DNA of 62,761 nt from an uncultured Octadecabacter sp. (GTDB lineage Bacteria; Pseudomonadota; Alphaproteobacteria; Rhodobacterales; Rhodobacteraceae): positions 1 to 62,761 of the forward strand of contig CALAGN010000095.1 in assembly GCA_937891785.1 (NCBI GenBank). Direction: 5' to 3'. Position numbers and translations under genes: made by a program. The notes below the pieces were generated by a model. That model searched no databases. It saw nothing but the letters and a program-made list of their open reading frames with translations, and had not been told where the DNA came from. Positions 8,142 through 17,060 of this stretch are shown here, one piece after another (position 1 is the stretch's first letter; each line of letters begins with the position of its first letter).

Positions 8142-8829
8142 CCAGCCAAAGCGCGTCGATTTCGTCTATTTTGGCGGGATCGAAACGGGCTTCTTCCTCC
8201 CAATAGCGCCCTGACGGGACCATGTAGCCAAGTGCGTTTTCAGCGGCCAAGGCGCCTGCGACGGCGGCGTGGTCTGGTTGACTAGCACGGGCGTTGACAG
8301 CTTCGTCTGGCGTGGTGCGTGGGAATGTCAGGCGGCTTGGGCTGTTGGACAGATTAACCAGTGCGCAACCTTGTTGTGTGGCAAGCGCAGCAAGGCGGGC
8401 AGATTTCGCCTCAAGCGAGCGCAGGGTGATATCAGCGCGCAGCGGGTCGGCGGTGCCTGTGCCATAGAAATGCGTCGCCGTGTTTTCAGGATAGATCATA
8501 TTGCAGCCCAAGAAGGCCATAACGCGCGGGCGCAGCGCATAAAGTGCCCAATAGGATGCCGTAAAGGCCATGGTTCCGCCGCCATAGACAAACCCTCCTA
8601 ACGCGTTTTGCGCGGGCACGTAATCGACAGCAGTGATGATTTGTTGCGTTGAGCTGATATCGACGGGGCGACGCTCGGGCGGGAAATCCTCGGGGTGGAT
8701 ATGGATGTCCCAATCGGGGCGCACGGCCCAAGCGTTGTTAATTGCAACAATCCGGTCAAACGGTGCACGGGACCAGTCGCGGCAATCAACGACATTGGGG
8801 CCACTGCCCAGAATTAACACGATAGGCAT
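8128..8829 (-). CDS. Hypothetical protein with nucleotide-binding-like N-terminus (DUF115/MptE-like or glycosyltransferase-like)
   Basis: A 233-residue protein from ATG 8829; the long frame upstream lacks coding character. It begins with a beta-strand and glycine loop, PIVLILGSGPNVVDCRDW, followed by FDRIVAINNAWAVRPDWDIHIHPEDFP. A second block reads GGGTMAFTASYWALYALRPRVMAFLGCNMIYP. This layout resembles DUF115/MptE-like proteins and some bacterial glycosyltransferases in which LGxGP binds a nucleotide sugar. The nearby sulfotransferase and GT14 genes fit a role in surface glycans. Function not established. Confidence 0.6.
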   Translation of the reverse strand: MPIVLILGSGPNVVDCRDWSRAPFDRIVAINNAWAVRPDWDIHIHPEDFPPERRPVDISSTQQIITAVDYVPAQNALGGFVYGGGTMAFTASYWALYALRPRVMAFLGCNMIYPENTATHFYGTGTADPLRADITLRSLEAKSARLAALATQQGCALVNLSNSPSRLTFPRTTPDEAVNARASQPDHAAVAGALAAENALGYMVPSGRYWEEEARFDPAKIDEIDALWLATLR

Positions 8830-8894
8830 ACCAAACCGCTCCCTCCACACATGTTTTAGGACGAAAGGGTGAGGAGGGAAGGGCTGATCTACAC

Positions 8895-9374
8895 TTATTG
8901 GACGCCGGCGGCGGTATAGCCTAACGGTGCCGACACAATCGAGCGGCTGCGTAGCAGTGCAACCATCTGGTCGTATTCCCCTTGGGTGCGGGTGGTTGCA
9001 AAGGGGTCGGCGACCGTGCCGTTCCATTTGCCATCTTCCACGACGCCATTGGTAAATGTCACGCCGGTTGGCGGACGCGTGGGTGCTTCGCGCACATAAT
9101 ATCCGGTAAAGGTGCGATCCTGCAAAAGCGACTGGAAAGCCTGCTGTAACACAAGGCTGACACCGGACTGGATACGAAACTGGATCGTTCCGGATTCGGC
9201 GGTGATGTCTTCGGCGACACTGATCAGCGCGTTGTTGCCATCGGGCGCCATGTCCTGAAGCCGCAGGCGGGTTGTTTCGCCGTCATTGCCGTAAAGTTTG
9301 ACATAGATGTTTGAGTTGGTACGAGCCCTGCCAACCTTGTCCGAAGTTTGAACAGCGATGAGCGTGTAGGCCAT
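8895..9374 (-). CDS. Small beta-rich protein, PLAT-like N-terminal half
   Basis: A 159-residue protein with no signal peptide. Residues 2-70 (YTLIAVQTSDKVGRARTNSNIYVKL, then GNDGETTRLRLQ and GTIQFRIQSG) read like a PLAT/LH2 beta-sandwich, a fold that binds lipids or partner proteins. The C-terminal half ends in RTQGEYDQMVALLRSRSIV and has no motif I know. There is no clear ribosome site before ATG 9374. It may form a unit with the gene at 8128, 65 bases downstream. The PLAT call is by eye and uncertain. Confidence 0.45.
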   Translation of the reverse strand: MAYTLIAVQTSDKVGRARTNSNIYVKLYGNDGETTRLRLQDMAPDGNNALISVAEDITAESGTIQFRIQSGVSLVLQQAFQSLLQDRTFTGYYVREAPTRPPTGVTFTNGVVEDGKWNGTVADPFATTRTQGEYDQMVALLRSRSIVSAPLGYTAAGVQ

Positions 9375-9660
9375 CGCTGGCAGTGGTCAAAGGGGCCGTG
9401 AGTGCAGCGCTGAGTTAAAGGGAATGAAAAGTCATGAAATCTACCTTTCCAAATTGATGTAGCGTGCAGGCCAAATCGTCTGATCGCGATCAAAAGCAAA
9501 GGCCAATAAAACAGAGCACATACGGTGCCACGCGCCCAAACCGCAAGCACGGAAGAAAGCGCCAGGCTTGACGCCGAGCATCATAAATGAGTGGCAGTCT
9601 TAGGTTGCGGGCTAAAGTAGTTTACACCAAAGGACGTGCGGGGGCCTGATGACCCTGCGG

Positions 9661-10479
9661 TCATTCCCCAAGTTTGGCGTGAACCTCGTCCATATCAATT
9701 TCGCCGATCGGCATTTTGTTCCCGGGATTTTCAAAGTCGTATTTGAACATGTTGAAATCGCGTTTGTAGATTTCATAGACTAGATGCATCGACAGATCGT
9801 CGAAATAATCCTCGATTGGATGCAGACGCTTGGGGCCGTGCCCTTCGCTTTCGTTAAAACGGGGTATGTTGGCGAGGTCAATTTTGTGCGGCGAGTCGAT
9901 GCCGTTCAGCACGTCTTGCATGCCGTCGTTGAAGTTTTCGGTCCAGAGAATTTTGTCGAAGCGCCCGCCGTTGATAATAAAGGTGCTGATATGGCCCGAT
10001 TGCGCGGACCAGTGAATGTCAGGATCCATCGGCCGGCGCCAACGGATGGTGTCACGCGCAAACAGCAGGAAGCGGCGAAAAGATTTGACCTGATCGAATT
10101 CGAATCCGTCGTCAGGCGCGCCGACCTCGATTCCGTATTTCTGGATCAGCAGTGGCACGAGGTTGCCGCGATAGCGTTTACCATTGCGCTGAATGCCGCA
10201 GATTTTGTCAAAAAACGACGACAGAATGCGGGTGTAGGGATTGCGCACGCAGGTAAAGGTAGGGCTTTTGTGCGTTTTCAAGTTGTTTGTGATCAACGGC
10301 TGGCTGTCTTCCATCGCCCATTTGTGCATCCCGTCGGTGGCATCATGAATGTCACCATCAAAGAATTCGCCGTGATCTGAATAATACATTATCTGACCAA
10401 TGGTCGAGCAGGCGCATTTCGGAACGACGCGGTAAACCACGCTTTCGCTTTGTGTCATCCAAGTTCCGGGAAAACTCAT
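9661..10479 (-). CDS. Sulfotransferase family 2 protein
   Basis: A 272-residue cytoplasmic enzyme. VVPKCACSTIGQIMY is the 5'-phosphosulfate loop that binds PAPS, and CVRNPYTRILSSFFDK is the 3'-phosphate motif with the conserved Arg and Ser. DIHWSAQSGHI and the late TENFND segment also fit Sulfotransfer_2 proteins (carbohydrate sulfotransferases). It would move sulfate from PAPS to a sugar hydroxyl. It is divergent from the GT14-DUF5928 gene, with about 145 bases between, so both may act on one sulfated surface glycan. Acceptor unknown. Confidence 0.85.
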   Translation of the reverse strand: MSFPGTWMTQSESVVYRVVPKCACSTIGQIMYYSDHGEFFDGDIHDATDGMHKWAMEDSQPLITNNLKTHKSPTFTCVRNPYTRILSSFFDKICGIQRNGKRYRGNLVPLLIQKYGIEVGAPDDGFEFDQVKSFRRFLLFARDTIRWRRPMDPDIHWSAQSGHISTFIINGGRFDKILWTENFNDGMQDVLNGIDSPHKIDLANIPRFNESEGHGPKRLHPIEDYFDDLSMHLVYEIYKRDFNMFKYDFENPGNKMPIGEIDMDEVHAKLGE

Positions 10480-10624
10480 GCCAATTACGCCTCCAACGCG
10501 CTGCCCTAAGTGCCATTAAGGCGATGTTTTCGTCCAAAAAGCAAAGAAACTATGTTTATTCAAGGTCTCTTCACGTTTAGACATGAAAAACAATCTGAAC
10601 AACAAGGGGCAAACTGTTTCCAAA

Positions 10625-12202
10625 ATGGCAAAAATCGCATTCATCCTGCTGTGCCACAAAGACCCCGCTGCAATTATTCAGCAGGCGGAGCAGTTGACGG
10701 CTGTCGGCGACTACATGTCGATTCACTTTGATGCCAGTGCGCCACGCGAAGCATACGCCCAGATCAAGGCGGCCCTGAAAGATAATCCCAACGTCACATT
10801 CGCCAGAAAGCGCATCAAATGTGGTTGGGGGGAATGGTCGCTGGTGCAGGCGACGCTTAACGCCGTCCAAGCCGCGATTGATGCTTTCCCGCGGGCGACG
10901 CATTTCTACATGGTTTCGGGCGATTGCATGGCGGTCAAATCGGCGCGCTATGCCAAGAATTTTCTGGATGGCGACGAGGTCGACTATATTGAAAGCTTTG
11001 ATTATTTCGAAAGCGACTGGATCAAGACAGGCATGAAGGAAGAGCGGTTGATCTACCGCCACTTTTTTAATGAACGCAAACACAAGCGGCTGTTTTATTG
11101 GTCATGGTGGAGCCAGCGCCGACTGGGCCTGAAACGCCCGATTCCAGATGATATTAAGGTAATGATCGGCAGCCAGTGGTGGTGCCTGCGCCGCCGCACG
11201 ATCGAGTCGATTCTGGAAATGACGCGCAAACGCAAAGACGTGATGCGCTTTTTCCGCACCACATGGATTCCTGACGAGACTTTTTTCCAAACCCTTGTGC
11301 GCCACCTGGTGCCCGAAGACGAGATAAAGTCGCACACACTGACATTCCTGATGTTTTCGGAATATGGGATGCCGATTACGTTCTACAACGACCAATATGA
11401 TCATTTGCTAAGTCAGGATTTCTTGTTTGCCCGCAAGATCAGCCCTGAAGCCAAAGACCTCAAGACACGACTGGGCCGTCTTTATGCCTCCGAGCGTGAC
11501 GATTTCAAAGTCTCGGGCGAGGGCCACGATTTGTTTAAGTTCCTGACGGGACGGGGCCGGATCGGTCGCCGATTTGCGCCGCGTTTTTGGGAAACCGAGG
11601 CCACGCTTGGTCGCCATCGCGAGTTGCTGATTGTGGCCTGCAAAAAATGGCATGTGGCCAAGCGGCTTATGGGATCGATCAAGCATTATACCGACATTCC
11701 AGTGATTGATTACTTGTTCAACGAGGAGAGCGCGCCCCTGCCTGATCTGGGCGGAATCCAGTCAACCCTGGAAAAGCGCACACGGCACCGCCGCGCGCTG
11801 ACGCGGATGCTGTTTGATTATTATAAAACGGACCGGATGATTATCTGTCTAGACACGGCCAATCTTGATTTGATGCAGGACTTTATGTCGGATCGCTCGA
11901 CGACCCGCCTGCTTGAAATAGAATGTGTCTTTAGTGACGCATATCTGCGTGGCCATGCGATGCGCGTTGGCTTTGCCGGAGAACAAACGCCAAGGGAAAC
12001 GCTTGCGCAATTGTTGCCGACAATCCGCTATGATGTTGTCTACGAAAGCGACAAGATCGGGGATGCGAATTTCCCGAATTACCTGCGTTTGCGCGAATTG
12101 GGATCGGTCGATGACAATGCCAAGGCCCTGCGTGAATTCCTGTCTGTGCCCGATGACGTGGCGCGCGGGATTGCCAAAACCGACCACTTATTCTCAGACT
12201 AA
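10625..12202 (+). CDS. GT14 beta-1,6-N-acetylglucosaminyltransferase fused to DUF5928
   Basis: A 525-residue two-domain protein. The N-terminal 300 residues are a Branch/core-2 type glycosyltransferase: KIAFILLCHKDP, IHFDASA, GEWSLVQATLNAV, HFYMVSGDCMAVKS, IGSQWWCLRR and TWIPDETFFQTL. The C-terminal 220 residues correspond to DUF5928, found fused to this domain in Rhodobacterales. I chose ATG 10625 because the fold begins there (MAKIAF); ATG 10583 would add 14 polar residues and has no ribosome site. It likely adds GlcNAc branches to a surface polysaccharide. It lies opposite a sulfotransferase gene. Confidence 0.85.
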   Translation: MAKIAFILLCHKDPAAIIQQAEQLTAVGDYMSIHFDASAPREAYAQIKAALKDNPNVTFARKRIKCGWGEWSLVQATLNAVQAAIDAFPRATHFYMVSGDCMAVKSARYAKNFLDGDEVDYIESFDYFESDWIKTGMKEERLIYRHFFNERKHKRLFYWSWWSQRRLGLKRPIPDDIKVMIGSQWWCLRRRTIESILEMTRKRKDVMRFFRTTWIPDETFFQTLVRHLVPEDEIKSHTLTFLMFSEYGMPITFYNDQYDHLLSQDFLFARKISPEAKDLKTRLGRLYASERDDFKVSGEGHDLFKFLTGRGRIGRRFAPRFWETEATLGRHRELLIVACKKWHVAKRLMGSIKHYTDIPVIDYLFNEESAPLPDLGGIQSTLEKRTRHRRALTRMLFDYYKTDRMIICLDTANLDLMQDFMSDRSTTRLLEIECVFSDAYLRGHAMRVGFAGEQTPRETLAQLLPTIRYDVVYESDKIGDANFPNYLRLRELGSVDDNAKALREFLSVPDDVARGIAKTDHLFSD

Positions 12203-12210
12203 GGTGCGCC

Positions 12211-12573
12211 ATGGACTATTCCTACGATCCCGAAAACATCTTTGCCAAAATACTGCGGGGTGAAATCCCCAACTATACGGTCTTTGAGAACGACCATGCG
12301 CTGGCGTTTCGTGATATTCAGCCGCAGGCAAAGGTGCATGTGCTGGTGATCCCAAAGGGGCCATATGTCAGCCTCGACCATTTCGCCCGTGATGCCAGCG
12401 CCCAAGAACAGGTTGGGTTCATGAAAGCCCTTGCAGCGGTTTGCGAGTCCGAGGGGGTGGATGCAGGGTTTCGCGCAATCGCAAATACGCGCGCCCATGG
12501 TGTTCAAGACGTCCCGCATTTTCACCTGCATATCATTGGCGGGCAGCAATTGGGCGTGATGCTGCCAAGATAG
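12211..12573 (+). CDS. HIT-family (HINT-type) nucleotide hydrolase
   Basis: A 120-residue protein with an AAGGTG ribosome site. It carries the histidine triad VPHFHLHIIGG (H-x-H-x-H-x-x), where the middle histidine attacks the phosphorus, and the opening CxxF-less variant YDPENIFAKILRGEIPNYTVFEND. HINT proteins hydrolyse adenosine phosphoramidates and acyl-adenylates. The C-terminus GQQLGVMLPR fits. It follows the GT14 gene by eight bases and is probably read with it, although there is no clear functional link. Confidence 0.93.
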   Translation: MDYSYDPENIFAKILRGEIPNYTVFENDHALAFRDIQPQAKVHVLVIPKGPYVSLDHFARDASAQEQVGFMKALAAVCESEGVDAGFRAIANTRAHGVQDVPHFHLHIIGGQQLGVMLPR

Positions 12574-12594
12574 GCGCTGCGCGGGTTGCGATCA

Positions 12595-12634
12595 CCGCCT
12601 CCGGCGGAAATTATTATGGAAGAAAAATCGGAGG
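12595..12634. repeat. Degenerate copy of the dispersed intergenic repeat
   Basis: Between the converging HIT and ABC genes. CCGCC-TCC-GGCGG forms a small hairpin, followed by AAATTATTATGGAAGA. The first 11 bases GCCTCCGGCGG are identical to the copy at 32111, and the following AT-rich stretch and GGAAGA are a weaker match. It may serve as a two-way terminator for the two genes. Confidence 0.5.
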
Positions 12635-12635
12635 G

Positions 12636-13565
12636 TTAGCGCCCGGACGTCAGCGCCAGAAAGACATCTTCGAGGTGTGGATCTTGGGTTGTTACGTCGC
12701 GAATTGTGATCCCCGCTGCGCGTACCCGATCAAGGATTGCATCGGCGGGGGTAGTTCTTGTGCCATAGGTAAAGACCAGCGCACCGTCTGCCCGTTGGCT
12801 TGCGCTGATTTCAGGGGGCATATCAGGTAGGGTTGCAGGGCTGTCCGGCTTGATCACCATGGTTTTCGTATCGAGCCGTCCTAGCAGGTTAGCGGTGGTG
12901 TCACGCGCGATCATGTCGCCGTGGTTGATGATGGCAATTTCGTCGCACATCGCCTCGGCTTCTTCTAGGTAATGCGTGGTGAGGATGATCGTCATCCCGC
13001 CCTCGTTTAGTTTGCGCACATTGGCCCAAAGCATGGCGCGCAGTTCGATGTCCACGCCAGCCGTGGGTTCGTCCAGCACGAGGATTTGCGGAGAATGAAC
13101 CAGCGCTTTGCCCAGTAGAAGGCGGCGGCGCATGCCACCCGACAGTGAGCGAGCGTAGGCTTCGGCCTTGTCCGTCAGCCCGATCAGTTCGAGCAGTTCG
13201 TCGGTCCGGCGCTGTGATTTGGGCACACCGTAAAGCCCGGCCTGTACTTCAAGGCTGCCGCGGGGCGTGAAAAACGGGTCGAGGTTGGGTTCTTGCGGCA
13301 TGATCCCGATCGCCGCGCGCGATTGGCGCGGGTTTTCGTCTTGATCAAAGCCCCAGATTTTGACGCTGCCAGCGGTCTTTATGACCAGACCCGCAAGGAT
13401 ATTGATCAGCGTCGATTTGCCTGCCCCGTTTGGGCCAAGCAGCCCAAAGATGGACCCGCGCGGAATATTCAGGTCGATGCCATTCAACGCATCTTTGGCC
13501 GCGCTGCGCCCCGTGGCGGCGTATGTTTTGCGCAAGCCTGCGATTTCGATGGCATTGTCGGTCAT
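12636..13565 (-). CDS. ABC-2 type transporter ATP-binding protein (orphan)
   Basis: A 309-residue ATPase from ATG 13565. Walker A is GLLGPNGAGKSTL, the signature is SLSGGMRRRLLLGKAL, Walker B is ILVLDEPTAGVDIE, and the switch histidine is in TTHYLEEAEAMCDE. The C-terminal ~75 residues form the regulatory tail usual in ABC-2/YadG-like exporters (DVTTQDPHLEDVFLALTSG). No permease gene lies on either side, so its membrane partner must be encoded elsewhere. The substrate cannot be told. Confidence 0.92.
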   Translation of the reverse strand: MTDNAIEIAGLRKTYAATGRSAAKDALNGIDLNIPRGSIFGLLGPNGAGKSTLINILAGLVIKTAGSVKIWGFDQDENPRQSRAAIGIMPQEPNLDPFFTPRGSLEVQAGLYGVPKSQRRTDELLELIGLTDKAEAYARSLSGGMRRRLLLGKALVHSPQILVLDEPTAGVDIELRAMLWANVRKLNEGGMTIILTTHYLEEAEAMCDEIAIINHGDMIARDTTANLLGRLDTKTMVIKPDSPATLPDMPPEISASQRADGALVFTYGTRTTPADAILDRVRAAGITIRDVTTQDPHLEDVFLALTSGR

Positions 13566-13661
13566 GGCCGGTCGTTCCCGTCTTGCCCAAGGCGTCATGG
13601 GCGTTAGAATGCTTGCGAATGTAACGCGGGCCTACCCCGCGACAAGCTAAAGGTAAATCCC

Positions 13662-13841
13662 ATGACCCGACCCGCCCCCGAGACCCTAATCGTGAATGAC
13701 TGGCGCGTGGCCTGTGACGGGGGAGAGGGTGCGCTGGGCCATCCGCGCGTCTGGCTGCAAATACCGAACGAACATGGCTGGGTCGAGTGCCCCTATTGTG
13801 ATGCCAAGTTTGTGCACAAGGACTTTGAAGGCAAGGTGTGA
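13662..13841 (+). CDS. CHCC zinc-finger protein (NDUFS6-like)
   Basis: A 59-residue protein, short but clear, with AAAGGT before ATG 13662. It has the zf-CHCC pattern: Cys18 in VACDGG, His27 in [10 protein letters not shown], then Cys44 and Cys47 in [12 protein letters not shown]. These four residues bind zinc. The family includes the NDUFS6 accessory subunit of mitochondrial complex I and small free-standing alphaproteobacterial proteins thought to aid complex I assembly. Its stop overlaps the GTG start of the dead GNAT gene (GTGA), which shows the two were once translated together. Confidence 0.88.
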   Translation: MTRPAPETLIVNDWRVACDGGEGALGHPRVWLQIPNEHGWVECPYCDAKFVHKDFEGKV

Positions 13842-14177
13842 CCCGTTGTGTGATCGGGCCGGCGACGGTCGCCGACGCGGATGATCTGACAGGTGTTTTT
13901 GCAGCTGCCTAAGCGCAGACCAGTGCAGATTTTCCTGATTTGCCAGACGTGACGGCAGGGTTGGCCTAAGACCTGGCGCAACAGACGTGTTTTGCTGCAC
14001 TTTGGGACGGCGCAATTGTTGGTGGTTGCCGAAAGTACGTGCCGTGCGGCAGGGCTGTCGCAAATGCGGCTGGCGACGCATGTTAAAATGCCGCAAAATG
14101 TGGCGATCTATGGCCGGTTAGGCTGGGTTGAAGTCAGCCGCGACGATCGCAAGATAATGATGACGAAACAGCTGTAA
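13838..14177 (+). pseudogene. GNAT acetyltransferase remnant
   Basis: From GTG 13838 the frame reads [19 protein letters not shown], a normal GNAT start, then meets TAA at 13910 and another in-frame TAA at 13967. After AALWDGAIVGG the homology moves to another frame and resumes as a good GNAT C-terminus: AESTCRAAGLSQMRLATHVK, then MPQNVAIYGRLGWVEVSRDD and a stop at 14175. So there are two stops, one frameshift and probably an internal deletion (about 113 codons against ~150). The start still overlaps the zinc-finger gene and the stop still overlaps an ATG of the polA frame. Confidence 0.85.
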
Positions 14178-14197
14178 TGGCAATCGAGGGGGCGGCT

Positions 14198-17011
14198 ATG
14201 ACTGCGAAAGCTGGGAAATTTGGCAAAGGCTGTCATCTGCATCTAATTGACGGATCGGCGTTTATTTTCCGCGCATATCACGCGCTGCCGCCATTGACGC
14301 GCAAGTCTGACGGCTTGCCAATCGGGGCGGTGTCGGGCTTCTGCAATATGTTGCAGCGCTATGTGGACGGGAACACCGGTAGCGACGTGACCCATGTGGC
14401 GGTGATTTTCGACAAGGGCAGCCACACGTTTCGCAACGATATGTATGATCTTTACAAGGCCAACCGCGAGGCGATGCCCGAGGATTTGCGCCCGCAGATG
14501 CCGCTGACACGTCGCGCTACGCAAGCGTTCAACATCGCATGTGAGGAGATGGAGGGCTTTGAAGCCGACGATATTATCGCCACGCTTGCCTGTCAGGCGC
14601 GCGATGCAGGTGGCCGCTGCACGATCATTTCCAGCGATAAGGACATGATGCAACTGGTCGGTGACGGCGTCGTCATGTTTGATGCGATGAAAAACCGCGT
14701 GATTGATCGTGACGGGGTGATCGAGAAGTTTGGCGTCGGCCCCGAAGGCGTTGTCGATGTGCAGGCGCTGGCCGGCGATAGCGTGGATAACGTGCCCGGC
14801 GCGCCGGGGATTGGCATCAAGACGGCGGCATTGCTGATCAACGAATACGGTGATCTGGACACACTGTTGGCGCGGGCAGGCGAGATAAAGCAGCCTAAAC
14901 GCCGCGAGAGCCTGATCGAGAATGAAGCGCAGATCAGGTTGTCCAAACGGCTTGTGCAACTGGATTGTGCGACGCCGATTACCTTCACGCTGGATGATCT
15001 TGAGGTGCGCGATCCTGACCCCGAAGTGCTGTTGGGGTTCCTCGCGGAAATGGAATTCCGCACGATTATGAAACGCATTTCCGACAAGCTGGGTGTTGAA
15101 GCACCTGTGCTGCTTGATGCGACGCCCGAAGGGGCGAACCCGTCTGGCGAAGACGCGGAACAGGTGGCATTTGACCCTGAGAAATACGAGTGGGTGCGCG
15201 ACGCAGCGGCGTTGCAGGTCTGGATTGATCGCGCCTACGAACGCGGGGTTGTGGCGGTCGATACTGAAACCACGGGCCTCAATGAAATGCGCGTCGATCT
15301 GGTGGGGATTTCGCTGTGCGTGAATGCAGGCGAGGCGTGTTACATTCCGCTGATCCACAAGACAGGTGGCGCGGATGATCTGTTTGGCAGTGATGATCTG
15401 TCGGAGGGGCAAATGGGCGTTGAGGAATGCCTCGATATGCTGCGCCCGATGCTGGAGGACGACAGCATTCTGAAAATCGGCCAGAACATGAAATATGACG
15501 CCAAGATTTTGCGCCGTTACGGGGTGATGGTCGCGCCGTTCGATGACACGATGCTGATGTCTTATGCGTTGAATGCGGGGCTGCATAATCACGGAATGGC
15601 CGCGCTAAGCGAACGCTATCTGGCGCATGTGCCGATCCCGATAAAACCGCTACTGGGCGTTGGGAAATCGGCGATCACATTTGATCGGGTGCCGGTCGAC
15701 GAAGCGGTAAAATATGCCGCCGAGGATGCGGATATTACCTTGCGTCTTTGGCAGGTTTTCAAGCCGCAGTTGCACCAAAAACAAGTGACGACGGTTTATG
15801 AAACGTTGGAGCGCCCGCTGTCGCCTGTCTTGGCAACAATGGAGATGCACGGGATCAAGGTCGACCGCGATACACTGAGCCGCATGTCCAATGCATTCGC
15901 ACAGAAAATGGCGGGCCTTGAGGCGGAAATTCACGAACTTGCGGGCCGGTCATTCAATGTGGGATCGCCTGCGCAGGTGGGCGAAATCCTGTTCGAAGAA
16001 ATGGGCCTAGAGGGCGGCAAAAAGGGCAAAAACGGAAAATACGCCACGGGTGCGGATGTGCTTGAGGATTTGGCGACCGAACATGATCTGCCTGGTCGTG
16101 TGTTGGACTGGCGCCAACTGGCCAAACTGAAGTCGACCTATACGGATGCCTTGCAGGACCATATCAACCCCGACACAGGCCGCGTACATACGTCATATGT
16201 GCAGACCGGCGCGACGACGGGTCGCTTGGCCTCGACTGATCCTAATCTGCAAAACATCCCCGTGCGCACCGAGGAGGGGCGGCGTATTCGCGAGGCGTTT
16301 GTAGCTGATGAAGGCAAGGTGCTGGTGTCGCTTGATTACAGCCAGATCGAGCTGCGGATTTTGGCGCATGTGGCGGGAATTGATGCGCTGAAACAGGCGT
16401 TCAAGGATGGTCATGATATCCACGCGATGACGGCGTCGGAAATGTTTGATGTGCCGCTGGATCAGATGACGCCCGATGTGCGCCGCAAGGCCAAGGCGAT
16501 TAACTTTGGTGTGATCTACGGAATTTCCGGCTTTGGTCTGGCGCGCAATTTGCGCATTCCAAGGTCCGAAGCGCAGGGGTTCATTGACCGCTATTTCGAG
16601 CGCTTCCCCGGTATCCGCACCTATATGGATGACACGGTCAAATTCGCCAAAGAGCATGGGTTTGTACAAACCATGTTTGGCCGCAAAATCCACACGCCCG
16701 AGATCAACGCCAAGGGGCCGGGGGCAGGCTTTGCCAAGCGCGCCGCGATTAACGCGCCGATCCAGGGGACGGCCGCCGATGTGATCCGGCGCGCGATGAT
16801 CCGCATGCCTGATGCGATTGCCGGTCAGCCTGCGAAAATGTTGCTACAGGTCCACGACGAACTGCTGTTCGAGGTAGAGGACGGGGCGCAGGATCAGCTG
16901 ATTGCGACGGCGAAAGACGTGATGGAAAACGCTGCGATGCCCGCCGTGAAAATCGACGTTCCGTTGATCGTCGAGGCAGGACAGGGCGCGAATTGGGCAG
17001 AGGCGCACTAA
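14198..17011 (+). CDS. polA: DNA polymerase I
   Basis: A 937-residue enzyme. ATG 14198 is preferred because GAGGGGG lies before it; an in-frame ATG at 14177 overlaps the dead GNAT stop. Residues ~10-290 are the 5'-3' exonuclease (LIDGSAFIFRAYHALPP, EGFEADDIIATLA, GDSVDNVPGAPGIG). Residues ~335-520 are the 3'-5' proofreading domain and keep the acidic motif VVAVDTETTGLNEM, so proofreading should be active. The polymerase domain has motif A VSLDYSQIELRILAH, the O-helix RRKAKAINFGVIYGISGFG, and motif C LLQVHDELLFEV. It fills repair gaps and removes RNA primers. Confidence 0.97.
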   Translation: MTAKAGKFGKGCHLHLIDGSAFIFRAYHALPPLTRKSDGLPIGAVSGFCNMLQRYVDGNTGSDVTHVAVIFDKGSHTFRNDMYDLYKANREAMPEDLRPQMPLTRRATQAFNIACEEMEGFEADDIIATLACQARDAGGRCTIISSDKDMMQLVGDGVVMFDAMKNRVIDRDGVIEKFGVGPEGVVDVQALAGDSVDNVPGAPGIGIKTAALLINEYGDLDTLLARAGEIKQPKRRESLIENEAQIRLSKRLVQLDCATPITFTLDDLEVRDPDPEVLLGFLAEMEFRTIMKRISDKLGVEAPVLLDATPEGANPSGEDAEQVAFDPEKYEWVRDAAALQVWIDRAYERGVVAVDTETTGLNEMRVDLVGISLCVNAGEACYIPLIHKTGGADDLFGSDDLSEGQMGVEECLDMLRPMLEDDSILKIGQNMKYDAKILRRYGVMVAPFDDTMLMSYALNAGLHNHGMAALSERYLAHVPIPIKPLLGVGKSAITFDRVPVDEAVKYAAEDADITLRLWQVFKPQLHQKQVTTVYETLERPLSPVLATMEMHGIKVDRDTLSRMSNAFAQKMAGLEAEIHELAGRSFNVGSPAQVGEILFEEMGLEGGKKGKNGKYATGADVLEDLATEHDLPGRVLDWRQLAKLKSTYTDALQDHINPDTGRVHTSYVQTGATTGRLASTDPNLQNIPVRTEEGRRIREAFVADEGKVLVSLDYSQIELRILAHVAGIDALKQAFKDGHDIHAMTASEMFDVPLDQMTPDVRRKAKAINFGVIYGISGFGLARNLRIPRSEAQGFIDRYFERFPGIRTYMDDTVKFAKEHGFVQTMFGRKIHTPEINAKGPGAGFAKRAAINAPIQGTAADVIRRAMIRMPDAIAGQPAKMLLQVHDELLFEVEDGAQDQLIATAKDVMENAAMPAVKIDVPLIVEAGQGANWAEAH

Positions 17012-17014
17012 TGC

Positions 17015-17040
17015 AAAACGGGGCCACGATGGGCCCCGTT
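17015..17040 (-). terminator. Two-way terminator between polA and hsp20
   Basis: A perfect nine-base-pair stem, AACGGGGCC/GGCCCCGTT (17017-17025 with 17032-17040), has a six-base loop. On the minus strand it is followed by TTTT, which suits the hsp20 gene ending at 17061. On the plus strand it lies just after the polA stop with only two T. Confidence 0.8.
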
Positions 17041-17060
17041 CCATTGGTTGTATGACCGGC

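Noticed and set aside
9375-9660. 286-base gap before the PLAT-like gene
   Set aside because: I see no open frame with coding character, no strong hairpin with T run and no repeat; left as plain intergenic DNA that probably holds promoters.
14243-15592. 449-codon open frame opposite polA
   Set aside because: The His/Arg-rich translation is typical of an antisense shadow of a GC-rich gene, and polA is unmistakable on the other strand.
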